DNA of 64,000 nt from Methylobacterium oxalidis (lineage in GTDB: Bacteria; Pseudomonadota; Alphaproteobacteria; Rhizobiales; Beijerinckiaceae): contig NZ_BJZU01000034.1 in assembly GCF_007992195.1 (NCBI RefSeq), positions 1 through 64,000 of the forward strand, written 5' to 3'. The translations under genes were made by a program, and so were the position numbers. The stretch's first letter is position 1, and the number at the start of each line of letters is the position of its first letter. This document shows positions 48,301 to 55,353 of the stretch, in pieces. The notes under the pieces are model-generated. The model saw only the letters and a program-made list of their open reading frames with translations, was not told the origin of the DNA and ran no database searches.

Positions 48301-48874
48301 CCCGGCGCTCCTCGTCGAGGCCGTGGCGCTGAAGCTCGACGTAGAGCCGGTCCTCGCCGAAAGCGTCCAGGAGCCGGGCGAGCCTCGCGCCCGCGAGTTC
48401 CGGCCGGCCGGCCCGCAGGGCCGCGTCGAGCGGCCCGGTCGGGCCGCCCGTCAGCGCGATCAGCCCCTCCGCGGCGTCGACGAGGGCGTCGGCCGCGACG
48501 CGCGGCGCCTCGCCCAGCGGCCCGTCGAAGTAGGCGCGGCTCGCGAGGCGCAGCAGGTTGCCGTAGCCGACCTCGTCCTGGGCCAGGATGACGATGTTGC
48601 AGGCCGGCACGCTCAGGCGCGCCAGCGGATCGTGCGCCTCGAAGGTGACGGAGAGCTGCATGCCGGCGATCGGCTGGATCCCGGAGCCCGCGGCCTTCTC
48701 GGAGAATTCCAGCGCGCCGAACAGGTTGTTCGTGTCGGTCAGCGCCAGCGCGGGCTGCCGGTCGGCGACGGCGGCCTTGACGAGGTCGGCGACCTTGAAG
48801 GCGCCCTCGAGCAGGGAAAAGGACGAGTGAACGTGGAGGTGGACGAATCCGACCTCCTTGAGCTGGCGCGCCAT
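45314..48874 (-). CDS. dnaE: DNA polymerase III alpha subunit (replicative, DnaE1 type)
   Basis: A 1186-residue C-family polymerase. The N-terminal PHP domain begins FVHLHVHSSFSLLEGAF; the palm has the catalytic aspartates in SMPDFDIDFCVEG (around residue 445); a clamp-binding motif related to QADMFG reads IVDMFGG (around 955); and an OB-fold follows near the C-terminus. Length and PHP sequence fit the replicative enzyme and not the shorter, SOS-induced DnaE2. Nevertheless a perfect LexA box lies 178 bp upstream, between this gene and a small SOS-type gene. The replicative role is established for the family; damage control of this copy is inference. Confidence 0.96.
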   Translation of the reverse strand: MARQLKEVGFVHLHVHSSFSLLEGAFKVADLVKAAVADRQPALALTDTNNLFGALEFSEKAAGSGIQPIAGMQLSVTFEAHDPLARLSVPACNIVILAQDEVGYGNLLRLASRAYFDGPLGEAPRVAADALVDAAEGLIALTGGPTGPLDAALRAGRPELAGARLARLLDAFGEDRLYVELQRHGLDEERRVERELLRLADRHGLAVAAANEPFFGKPDDYDAHDALLAIAEGRLVSDERRRRLTPRHAFKTRAEMADLFRDLPEALSATVEIAMRCAYRVRTRKPILPNFGSVAAGDACKGSGTDPAREAALAEKAEARADAANAVAEVIALDEPAELRRQAEEGLELRLKQHGTAPGIAEDVYRERLAFELDVIVKMKFPGYFLIVSDFIKWAKDHDIPVGPGRGSGAGSLVAWSLLITDLDPLRFGLLFERFLNPERVSMPDFDIDFCVEGRERVIQYVQERYGHAQVAQIITFGTLLARGVLRDVGRVLEMPYGQVDKLTKLVPQNPANPVTLAQAIEGEPKLQSAIEEEPIVARLMEIARKLEGLHRHASTHAAGVVIGDRPLEQLVPLYRDPKTGMRVTQFNMKWVEQAGLVKFDFLGLKTLTMLRCCTDLLKQRGIEVDLASLPLDDEKTYEPMKRGETVGVFQVESAGMRKALCEMQADRFEDIIALVALYRPGPMANIPVYCERKLGRDAGNEASWYPHPKLEPILKETFGIIVYQEQVMEVAKVLAGYSLGDADLLRRAMGKKIKAEMDAQRDRFVKGSVERGLTKAKADEIFDLLAKFADYGFNKSHAAAYALLTYQTAYLKANHPVEFLAAAMTLDIDNTDKLAEFRQDAQRLKIVVEPPSINASGVVFEVHDGRIRYALAAIKGVGRAAVEAIVEARGTRPFKDLACLARRLNPRHVNKRTLENLIAAGALDCIEPDRSRAFAAVEPMMKLAQGAAEAETTGIVDMFGGVASADVSLRIPPHDPWPMAEKLKKEYDAVGFFLSGHPLDEYGHLLEKLRVQTWAEFCRAVRAGSTSVGRVAASVLDRSERRTKTGNKLGIVTLSDQTGHFEAIIFSEGLGHYRDILEPGRPLVLQLQANLEGEDVRARIQTAEPLDQAVARYQKGMRIYLRDERPIGSVQQRLSLRGEGEVSLILILDGGEREVEVKLPGKYQASPQVAGALRAVPGVVQVEVN

Positions 48875-49051
48875 GACCGACCTTGTTCGTGGTCGGCCAG
48901 GATTCCGGCTCAGCCTTAAGGTGTCATCCGCAAAGACGGGGCTGTCCGCAGATGTCCACCGCCATGTGCCCTCCGGGCATCACAGGCGCCCCTGAGGCGC
49001 GCGAAACCGCACGCTGCGCGCGCTTTCCTGTGGGCGACGCCCGTAAACCGG

Positions 49052-49066
49052 GAACTTTTCGCGAAC
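49052..49066 (-). promoter_or_regulatory. LexA (SOS) box between the 38-residue gene and dnaE
   Basis: Minus strand GTTCGCGAAAAGTTC is a perfect GTTC-N7-GTTC match. It starts 13 bp after the stop of the 38-residue gene and 178 bp before the dnaE start. It could control a dnaE promoter or act with the other box to repress both genes. Consensus match is direct; function is inferred. Confidence 0.5.
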
Positions 49067-49078
49067 AGGAGGACACCC

Positions 49079-49195
49079 TTAATGCAGGGGCGCCAAGGCT
49101 ACGGCCCAGAGCGCGACCGCACTCGACAGGAGCCCGAAGGCCGTGAACTCGATGAACCCCGTGAGGATGTTCCGCTTGATCCCGTCCGCTCTCAT
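49079..49195 (-). CDS. Small membrane protein, 38 residues, behind a LexA box (SidA-like candidate)
   Basis: The frame begins at ATG 49195 with a good ribosome-binding site (GGAGG, 5 bp before the start). It encodes a basic start (MRADGIKRNILTGF) followed by one hydrophobic helix (GLLSSAVALWAVALAPL). A perfect LexA box lies 30-44 bp upstream and overlaps a plausible promoter spacer. In Caulobacter the SOS-induced inhibitor SidA is a 29-residue single-helix inner-membrane protein that blocks division. Length, topology and operator match that pattern, though sequence homology cannot be claimed. Codon use is normal. Existence is well supported; the role is inferred. Confidence 0.65.
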   Translation of the reverse strand: MRADGIKRNILTGFIEFTAFGLLSSAVALWAVALAPLH

Positions 49196-49224
49196 CTCGG
49201 CCTCCATCTGATGGGTACAGTTTT

Positions 49225-49239
49225 GTTCCTGTTTTGTTC
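49225..49239 (-). promoter_or_regulatory. LexA (SOS) box of the 38-residue gene
   Basis: Plus strand GTTCCTGTTTTGTTC, a perfect GTTC-N7-GTTC. On the minus strand it lies between a possible -35 (TTTACA, 49247-49242) and an AT-rich -10 region near 49224-49219, the classic position for a LexA operator. The surrounding 40 bp are unusually AT-rich for this genome. Confidence 0.65.
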
Positions 49240-49277
49240 TATGTAAAGCGAGGACGGCGGGCTAGGCCGCGACGTGG

Positions 49278-49292
49278 TTAGCGGCTCGTTAA
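49278..49292. promoter_or_regulatory. CtrA-like site (one mismatch)
   Basis: TTAGCGGCTCGTTAA resembles the alphaproteobacterial CtrA site TTAA-N7-TTAA with one changed base. It lies about 80 bp upstream of the small SOS-type gene and just downstream of the BcsS-like gene. Only a weak motif match; chance is possible. Confidence 0.25.
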
Positions 49293-49344
49293 GAGGGATG
49301 AACGGGACCGTGCGCGGGCAAGGATCGATCGCGCCTCGGTCCGC

Positions 49345-50073
49345 TCACTGAGGCGTCGCCCAGGCCGTCAGGGAGATGTACGGGCTCGGCCGCTCGCGCC
49401 CCGTCTCGAACTGGACCCCGGCGGAGACGCGCAGGCGATAGCGCCACAGCGGCACGTCGGTGGCGTGCAGGCCGAGGCTCCACTTGGCGTACCCGGTCTG
49501 ATCCGCGTAGAGGCTCGTCTCCGGCCCGAGAAAGGCATCCCAGATCCGGTAGCCGATGGCGAGGCGGCTCCACACGTCGCCCCGCGCAGTGCCCGCGATG
49601 AGGGTGCCGTTCACGAGCATGTCCGGGCTCGGATGCGCCCAGACTTCCCCGTGCAGCCGCAATCCGATCCGCGCCGGGAGAACTGCGACGCCCAGGCCGT
49701 CCGTCAGCGCCTCCAGCGACGCCTCGGGCCCGGCATAGAGGGCCGCGGTGCCCCAGTCGCCCGTCCACTGATACCCTCCGACCATCGCTGCCGCGACGGT
49801 GTAGCGGGCGAGCCGCGCGGTGTGGACGCTCGCGCCGCAGGTGCAGAGAGCCGTCTCGAACCGGCGCCCGAAGCCGGCGCTCGCCAGGATCACGGGGCCG
49901 GTGCCGCCCCCTTCCAGTTCGACCTTGACCCCGTTCGCCGCGAAGGAAGAGGGCGCCGCGTCGAGGCTGCCGAACACGACCGCGCGGAGCGGGTAGCTCT
50001 CGGCCTGGGCGGGCCCGAGCGCGAGCGGGAGGGCGAAGGCGGCACACGCGACAGGCAGAAGGCGGTGTGTCAC
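49345..50073 (-). CDS. BcsS-like outer-membrane protein (cellulose synthesis-associated)
   Basis: A 242-residue protein with a signal peptide (residues 1-24, ending AQA). The rest has repeated short amphipathic strands (VILASAGFGRRFETALCTCG, AAAMVGGYQWTGDWGTAALY, AGVQFETGRERPSPYISLTA), consistent with a small beta-barrel, and resembles the BcsS family reported with bacterial cellulose operons of alphaproteobacteria. No cellulose synthase genes are in this window. Two Cys in a CTCG segment could form a disulfide. The family call is moderately supported. Confidence 0.65.
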   Translation of the reverse strand: MTHRLLPVACAAFALPLALGPAQAESYPLRAVVFGSLDAAPSSFAANGVKVELEGGGTGPVILASAGFGRRFETALCTCGASVHTARLARYTVAAAMVGGYQWTGDWGTAALYAGPEASLEALTDGLGVAVLPARIGLRLHGEVWAHPSPDMLVNGTLIAGTARGDVWSRLAIGYRIWDAFLGPETSLYADQTGYAKWSLGLHATDVPLWRYRLRVSAGVQFETGRERPSPYISLTAWATPQ

Positions 50074-50211
50074 CGGGAACCCGCATCGGTCGAGTTCGCA
50101 TCAGTGTAGTATCGTCCGCCTCGATTTCGCCAGAGATGCGGCGCATCTGATCGCCGGAAATCAGGAATTATTTCTGGTTGCTTCAGATCGGCGGTGCGCT
50201 ATCCATTCGGC

Positions 50212-51012
50212 ATGATTGAAGAGAACCTTAGATCGGATTTTTCCGAGATCGATAACTTCAGCGAACTGTCGTCGGCCGCTGACCTGGTGCCATCTGCACG
50301 CCCTGCGGGTGGTGCCGAGGGATCGACGGCACGTGCGCTGCCGCGCTTGGCGGAGGCGGAGAACTCGGCTAGAGCCGCGCCCGGGACAGCAGCCAGCGGC
50401 CGAACCCTCTTGTATTCCGGTGCACGAACCTCCGACGTCCTCACCGTGCTCGCGAGCCAGGAGGGCGACCGGCTGACCGTCGGCGACATCGTCGCCGTGC
50501 TGCGGGACCGTGCCTTCGCGCTGCTCGTGGTCATCCTCGGCCTGCCGAACTGCCTGCCGATGCCGCCGCCGATCCCGCTGATCTGCGGCCTGCTGCTCCT
50601 GCTCGTCGCGGTGCAGATCGCCGCCGGCATGTCCGCGCCCTGGCTGCCCCGCGCGCTGCTCGGCCGCTCCGTGGCGCGCAGCGACGTGGAGCGGGCCGTC
50701 AACCGTGCCGTGCCGGTGCTGCGGCGGCTGGAGCGCTGGTCGCGCCCGCGCATGGCCGTGTTCGAGACCGCGCTCGGCATGCGCGGCATGGGGCTGATCC
50801 TGCTCACGCTCGCGATGGCGCTGATCGTGGCCGCACCCGTGGTCGGGCAGATCCCGCTCGGGCTAGCGGTCTGCCTCGTGGGCCTCGGCCTCGTGGAGCG
50901 GGACGGGATCGTCGTCCTGGTCGGCCTCGCCATCGGCACGGTCGGCGTCGCCCTCAATGCGGGCTTCGTCTACGCGATCGTCGCCGGGATCATGAGCCTG
51001 TTCAGCCTCTGA
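50212..51012 (+). CDS. ExoD-family membrane protein (exopolysaccharide synthesis)
   Basis: About 266 residues from ATG 50212; a GTG at 50194 would add six. The first 80 residues are variable and polar. The ExoD domain follows: TVGDIVAVLRDRAFALLVVI, then GLPNCLPMPPPIPLICGLLL and a series of helices to the C-terminus (GMGLILLTLAMALIVAAPVV). ExoD of Sinorhizobium affects exopolysaccharide production and nodule invasion; its biochemistry is not settled. Divergent from the BcsS-like gene. Polysaccharide theme shared with both neighbours on this side. Confidence 0.85.
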   Translation: MIEENLRSDFSEIDNFSELSSAADLVPSARPAGGAEGSTARALPRLAEAENSARAAPGTAASGRTLLYSGARTSDVLTVLASQEGDRLTVGDIVAVLRDRAFALLVVILGLPNCLPMPPPIPLICGLLLLLVAVQIAAGMSAPWLPRALLGRSVARSDVERAVNRAVPVLRRLERWSRPRMAVFETALGMRGMGLILLTLAMALIVAAPVVGQIPLGLAVCLVGLGLVERDGIVVLVGLAIGTVGVALNAGFVYAIVAGIMSLFSL

Positions 51013-51022
51013 CGGCGCCGGC

Positions 51023-51901
51023 TCAGGCCTCGAGGTGGCGCGGGCGCACCAGGCGGTAGACGAGGCCGCCGCGCGGCCCCACCAGCATCGAGGCGAGGTA
51101 GAGCCCGCCCGCCGCCAGCACGATGGCCGGGCCGGTAGGCAGATCGGCGTTGTAGGACAGGCTGAGCCCGATCACGCTCGCCAGCACCGCGACCAGCATC
51201 GAGACGGGGATCAGGCCGGTGAGATCGGACGCCCAGAAACGGGCGGTGATCGCCGGGAGCAGCATCAGCCCCACCGCCAGGAGCGTGCCGAGCGCCTGGA
51301 AGCCGCCCACGAGGTTCATCACCACGAGACCGAGGAAGGCGAGATGGACCGGGCCGCCCGCGCGGCTCACCGTGCGCAGGAAGAGTGGGTCCACGCACTC
51401 CATCACGAGAGGACGGTAGAGCACCGCCAGCGCGAGGAGCGTCACGGTGGCGATGCCGCCGAGGAGCAGGAGCGCCGGGTCGTCGAGGGCCAGCACAGTC
51501 CCGAACAGGATGTGCAGGAGATCGATCTGCGAGCCCCGAAGCGAGACGAGGAGCACGCCGGCCGCGAGCGAGATCAGGTAGAAGGCGGCGAGGCTCGCAT
51601 CCTCCTTGAGCATGGTCGAGCGGGTGACGAGCCCGGCGAGCAGCGCCACCGCGAGACCGGCGGCGAGTCCGCCGAGGGTCATGGCCGGCAGCGACAGGCC
51701 GGCGACCAGGAAGCCCGCCGCCGCGCCCGGCAGGATCGCGTGGCTCATCGCCTCGCTCATCAGGCTCATCCGGCGCAGCATCAGGAACACGCCGATCGGC
51801 GGCGCCGACACAGACAGGGCGAGGCAGCCCGCCAGGGCACGGCGCATGAAGCCGAACTCGACGAAAGGCCCGAGGACGGGAGCGGTCACCAGATCGATCA
51901 C
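51023..51901 (-). CDS. znuB: Zinc ABC transporter permease
   Basis: A 292-residue ABC-3 family membrane protein with eight or nine helices. Diagnostic segments are VFLMLRRMSLMSEAMSHAIL, with the His/Ser pattern of the metal pathway, and VVMNLVGGFQALGTLLAVGL followed by LLPAITARFW. The gene overlaps the ATPase gene by 4 bp (GTGA) and is the last of the unit. The nearby zur gene and candidate operator point to zinc rather than manganese. No znuA binding-protein gene is adjacent; it must lie elsewhere. Confidence 0.9.
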   Translation of the reverse strand: MIDLVTAPVLGPFVEFGFMRRALAGCLALSVSAPPIGVFLMLRRMSLMSEAMSHAILPGAAAGFLVAGLSLPAMTLGGLAAGLAVALLAGLVTRSTMLKEDASLAAFYLISLAAGVLLVSLRGSQIDLLHILFGTVLALDDPALLLLGGIATVTLLALAVLYRPLVMECVDPLFLRTVSRAGGPVHLAFLGLVVMNLVGGFQALGTLLAVGLMLLPAITARFWASDLTGLIPVSMLVAVLASVIGLSLSYNADLPTGPAIVLAAGGLYLASMLVGPRGGLVYRLVRPRHLEA

Positions 51902-52806
51902 GAGGCGCTCCGATGGCGGTGCCGGCCATGTCCGTGCTCGCGGATCTCGGGCCCTGCCGGGTGGAGGTGATCCGCATGATCGTGGTGGGCGTGGCCGTGA
52001 TGGGCGTGCTCGTCATGGACGTGCTCGTGGCCGCCCTGCGGGTGCGCCGGACCGTGCCCGGCATGGTCGCGGGCGCAGATCGCGGCGTTCTCGTCCCAGG
52101 CTTCCGAGAGGCGGGTGGCGCGCGCGAGGTTCAGGGGCGTCAGCACGGCGGCGGTCGGGCCCCAGGCCACGGGCTCGCGGGCGAGCAGCAGGGTCGTGGG
52201 GAAGTGGGCCCGCACCTGCGAGAGGTCGTGGAGGGCCGCGACGATGGTCCGTCCCTGCCCGTGCCAGCCTCGGATCAGGCGAACGAGGTCGTCGGTGGTG
52301 CGCGCATCGACGCCGGTGAAGGGCTCGTCGAGAAGGAGGACGGCCGCGTCCTGGAGGATGAGGCGGGCGAACAGGGCCCGCTGGAACTGCCCGCCGGATA
52401 GGGTCCCGATGGCCCGATCCTCGAATCCGGTGAGCCCGACCGCGGCGAGGGCGGCGAGAACCGTCTCCCGCTGCCGCTTCAGGCTCGCCCAGGGACCGAG
52501 CCGCCGCCAGAGGCCCATGCTGGCGAGATCGAGGACGCTCAGCGGGAAGGAGCGGTCGATCTCGTCCGCCTGCGGCAGGTAGGCGATCGCGCCGCGGTCG
52601 CGCTCGATCCGCCCGTCGAGGCAGCCGATCTCGCCGACGATGCCCTTCAGCAGGGTGGACTTGCCCGCCCCGTTCGGCCCGACCAGAGCGAGGAGGTCGC
52701 CGCGCGGGATCGTCCCGTCGAGGTGGTGAACGGCCGGATGGCGGTCGTAGCCGAGGGTCAGCCCCTCGAAGGCGACGGCACCGGCCTCGCCCGCGCGGCC
52801 GGTCAC
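51898..52806 (-). CDS. znuC: Zinc ABC transporter ATP-binding protein with a His-rich tail
   Basis: A 302-residue ATPase from the GTG at 52806. Walker A is [14 protein letters not shown], signature TLSGGQFQRALFARL, Walker B LLLDEPFTGVD, and the switch His is in ALHDLSQVRAHFP. The last 55 residues contain many histidines and aspartates (HEHVHDEHAHHGHAHHDHAD), a probable zinc-binding tail that could sense or buffer metal. The GTG start overlaps the stop of a 53-residue upstream gene as GTGA, which decides the start and implies coupled translation. Confidence 0.9.
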   Translation of the reverse strand: MTGRAGEAGAVAFEGLTLGYDRHPAVHHLDGTIPRGDLLALVGPNGAGKSTLLKGIVGEIGCLDGRIERDRGAIAYLPQADEIDRSFPLSVLDLASMGLWRRLGPWASLKRQRETVLAALAAVGLTGFEDRAIGTLSGGQFQRALFARLILQDAAVLLLDEPFTGVDARTTDDLVRLIRGWHGQGRTIVAALHDLSQVRAHFPTTLLLAREPVAWGPTAAVLTPLNLARATRLSEAWDENAAICARDHAGHGPAHPQGGHEHVHDEHAHHGHAHHDHADHLHPAGPEIREHGHGRHRHRSAS

Positions 52807-52964
52807 CGGAGCGCCCACAGGATCACGGCCCAGAGCCCGGCCGCGCAGAGGCCGGCAAGCGCGAGGCGGAAGCCGAGCCCGGCGCGGAACAGCGAGGCGC
52901 GCGGCAGGGACAGACGGGACGAAGGCGGACGGGAGGACGGGGCGGGCCGGTCGGTTCGGGTCAC
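52803..52964 (-). CDS. Small membrane protein at the head of the znu operon
   Basis: A 53-residue frame from GTG 52964: a Pro/Ser/Arg-rich cytoplasmic start (TRTDRPAPSSRPPSSRL), then one hydrophobic helix (GFRLALAGLCAAGLWAVILW) and a final ALR. The stop overlaps the znuC start as GTGA. It lies first after the putative Zur operator, so it would be co-expressed with znuC and znuB. No family is recognised. The coupling to znuC and the clean helix support a real gene, perhaps an accessory subunit of the transporter. Confidence 0.55.
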   Translation of the reverse strand: MTRTDRPAPSSRPPSSRLSLPRASLFRAGLGFRLALAGLCAAGLWAVILWALR

Positions 52965-53057
52965 GTCGGGGTCGGTTCCGGTGGCGCGGCGGCGGGGACC
53001 GACGTCGGGCGCGGCGGGCGAATTGCCGGGATCGGGCCGGAGCCCTATAGTCCCGGC

Positions 53058-53072
53058 TGATACACTGTAACA
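53058..53072. promoter_or_regulatory. Candidate Zur operator between zur and the znu operon
   Basis: TGATACACTGTAACA is an imperfect palindrome (TGATAC / GTAACA, 5 of 6 pairs) in an otherwise GC-rich gap, midway between divergent zur and znu genes. Its size and AT-rich half-sites resemble Fur-family operators. A single site could control both directions. Confidence 0.45.
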
Positions 53073-53100
53073 CCCTCGGAGTTCAATCGGGACGGGCGCC

Positions 53101-53601
53101 GTGACGGAGCACAGTCATCATCACGCGGGCGGGCACGACGGCCCGGGCTGCTGCGGCGGGGACGTGATCGAACGGGCCGAGCGCCTGTGCGGCGAGCGCG
53201 ACCTGCAGTTCACGCGCCTGCGCCGGGACGTGCTGCGGGTCGTGGCGGAAGCCGGCAAGCCGCTCGGCGCCTACGACATCGCGGAGCGCCTGAGCGGGGC
53301 GGGGCGGCGGGTCGCCGCGGTCTCGGTCTACCGCGCCCTCGATTTCCTGACGGAGCACGACCTCGTCCACCGCATCGCGAGCCGCAACGCCTTCGTTCCC
53401 TGCGCCCACGCGCACGGCGAGGGGGCGGGCCTCGTCTTCATGATCTGCCGCAGCTGCGGCGGCATCGACGAGACCACGTCCCCGGAGATCGAGGACCAGC
53501 TCGGCCGCACCCTGGCGCGCGCCGGCTTCCGGCCCGCGAGCCGCATCCTCGAGGTCGAGGGCGAGTGCGAGGCCTGCCTTCAGCGCGAGGCCGCCTCCTG
53601 A
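53101..53601 (+). CDS. zur: Zinc-uptake regulator (Fur family)
   Basis: A 166-residue repressor from GTG 53101. A short metal-binding-like head (EHSHHHAGGHDGPGCCGG) precedes the winged helix (LQFTRLRRDVLRVVAEAGKP, then VYRALDFLTEHDLVHRI). The dimer domain has the zinc sites: CAHAHGEG, CRSCGG and the late CEACL. The position next to znu genes supports Zur rather than Fur or PerR. Zinc-loaded Zur would repress znuC/B and probably itself through the palindrome upstream. Confidence 0.9.
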   Translation: MTEHSHHHAGGHDGPGCCGGDVIERAERLCGERDLQFTRLRRDVLRVVAEAGKPLGAYDIAERLSGAGRRVAAVSVYRALDFLTEHDLVHRIASRNAFVPCAHAHGEGAGLVFMICRSCGGIDETTSPEIEDQLGRTLARAGFRPASRILEVEGECEACLQREAAS

Positions 53602-53611
53602 GCCGCCTGCC

Positions 53612-55144
53612 TCAGAACGCGTTCCGGTAGGCTCGAGGCGAGATGACCGTCTGGACGATGATCTGCATGTCGAACCAGATCGACCAGTTGTCGATGTAGT
53701 GAAGGTCGTGCGCGACGCGCCGCTCCATGTCGAGGTCGGTCAGCGTCTCTCCGCGCAGGCCGTTCACCTGCGCCCAACCCGTGATGCCGGGCTTCACGTT
53801 GTGGCGGCGGGCGTAGAGCGCGATGCGCCGCTCGAAGCTGCGGTCATGGGCGAGCGCGTGCGGGCGCGGCCCGACGAGCGACATCTCGCCGAGCACCACG
53901 TTGAGGAGTTGCGGCAGCTCGTCGATGTTCGAGCGGCGCAGCATCGCGCCGATGCGGGTGATGCGGGAATCGTTGCGCGTCGCCTGCCGGAAGCCCGCAT
54001 TCTCCTCGACCTTCATGCTGCGAAACTTGAAGACGTCGAAGGGCTGCTGGTTGAAGCCGTAGCGGCGCTGCCGGAAGAAGACCGGACCGGGGCTGTCGAG
54101 CTTGATCAGCACGGCCACCGCCGCCATCAGCGGGGCGAGGAGCGCCAGGGCGGTGAGCGACAGGGCGAGGTCGAAAGCGCGCTTCAGCAGGATCTCGCCG
54201 ATGTTGAGCGGGCGCCGCCCGATGTTGATGCCAGAGAGCCGCCCGACGCGGGCGATCTCGAGGTCGGGAAAGCGGTCGAGCACCGCGCCCGGCCGCAGGT
54301 GGAGGGCGGCCGGAACCCGCAGGAAGGCGTCGATGCAGCGCTCGACCTCGGCATTGTCCGCCCAGGGCACGAGGATGAAGACGTCGTCCGGGCGCAGGAA
54401 GCGCACCACGGAGACCGCTAGGTCGAGGTCCTCGGAGAGCTGGGCCTGGCGCGCCGCCTCGTCCGCCGTCGCGTCGACGCGGCGCAGGTAGCTCGTGCCG
54501 ATCACCCGGAGGCCGAGCGCGTCGGCGTCGTTGCTCGCGTAGAAGCGTGCGATGTCCTCCTCGAAGCCGACCAGGTGCACCCGGCTGACGGAGGCGGAGG
54601 CCGGCGTGATACCCTTGCGCACGAGGGCGATCATCGCCGCACGCATGCTCAGCATCGCGGGCAGCCCGAGGACGAACAGGGTGACGGCGACGACGCGGGA
54701 GAAGTCGGTCGTGGTTTTCGTGGCGAAGCCGAACACCAGCACCACCGCCCAGGCGACCAGCCAGAGCGTGGCGGCGCGGCGCAGGTGCGGGCGCCGCGCC
54801 AGCGAGGTCTCGATGCTGTACTCCTCGCGCACGAGGTTCGTGAGGAGGACGAACAGGGCGACGAGGCCCGAGATGCGCAGGCTGCGGATCTCCGAGCCCG
54901 GGATCAGCGTGCCGGCCTGGGCGTAATAGTAGACGACTTCGATCGCGAGGCCGAGGCCGCAGATGGTCAGAACATCGGCGAGCGCGACGGTCGCCGAGAT
55001 CCCGAGGCGGAAGGCGGCTCGGCTCCGGCGCGGCAGGAGCGCGGCCCAGACGTTCCTGCGCCGGCCGTCGGCCGGGCGGACGCTTTGATACGTCTCGGGA
55101 AGGCGATCCTGAAACATCGGGCGCTCTGTTCCGTCGTGAGCCAA
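53612..55144 (-). CDS. Undecaprenyl-phosphate sugar-1-phosphate transferase (WcaJ/ExoY-like)
   Basis: A 510-residue polyisoprenyl-phosphate hexose-1-phosphate transferase that starts assembly of an exopolysaccharide repeat unit on the lipid carrier. It has four N-terminal helices, a middle Rossmann-like segment (about 190-310) and the catalytic C-terminal domain with a membrane-entering helix: ILLKRAFDLALSLTALALLA, then DVFKFRSMKVEENAG and the DELPQLLNVVLGEMSLVGPR block. An ATG at 55117 (MFQDRLPETYQSV) is an equally good start. A nearby ExoD-type gene fits a shared surface-polysaccharide role. Confidence 0.92.
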   Translation of the reverse strand: MAHDGTERPMFQDRLPETYQSVRPADGRRRNVWAALLPRRSRAAFRLGISATVALADVLTICGLGLAIEVVYYYAQAGTLIPGSEIRSLRISGLVALFVLLTNLVREEYSIETSLARRPHLRRAATLWLVAWAVVLVFGFATKTTTDFSRVVAVTLFVLGLPAMLSMRAAMIALVRKGITPASASVSRVHLVGFEEDIARFYASNDADALGLRVIGTSYLRRVDATADEAARQAQLSEDLDLAVSVVRFLRPDDVFILVPWADNAEVERCIDAFLRVPAALHLRPGAVLDRFPDLEIARVGRLSGINIGRRPLNIGEILLKRAFDLALSLTALALLAPLMAAVAVLIKLDSPGPVFFRQRRYGFNQQPFDVFKFRSMKVEENAGFRQATRNDSRITRIGAMLRRSNIDELPQLLNVVLGEMSLVGPRPHALAHDRSFERRIALYARRHNVKPGITGWAQVNGLRGETLTDLDMERRVAHDLHYIDNWSIWFDMQIIVQTVISPRAYRNAF

Positions 55145-55353
55145 GCTCTGTCCCGGACTGATACGGATCTCGGATCCGTCCGGGCTCTCGAGGACATCCG
55201 AGCAACGTTCGGACCTCGGACGGTCCTGCTCAGATCGGTTGCGCCCAACTCGATAACGCTCTTACTGGTTGCGTATTCGCCGCGCAATCCGCGCGGCGAG
55301 ACTGTGAAACGAGGTCTCCGGGCCGGCCTATTCCGAACCCGGCACGGCGCCGG

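Noticed and set aside
45314-48874. dnaE as the SOS polymerase DnaE2 because of nearby LexA boxes
   Set aside because: Length (1186) and the PHP start HLHVHSSFSLLEG fit DnaE1, and imuA/imuB genes are not adjacent.
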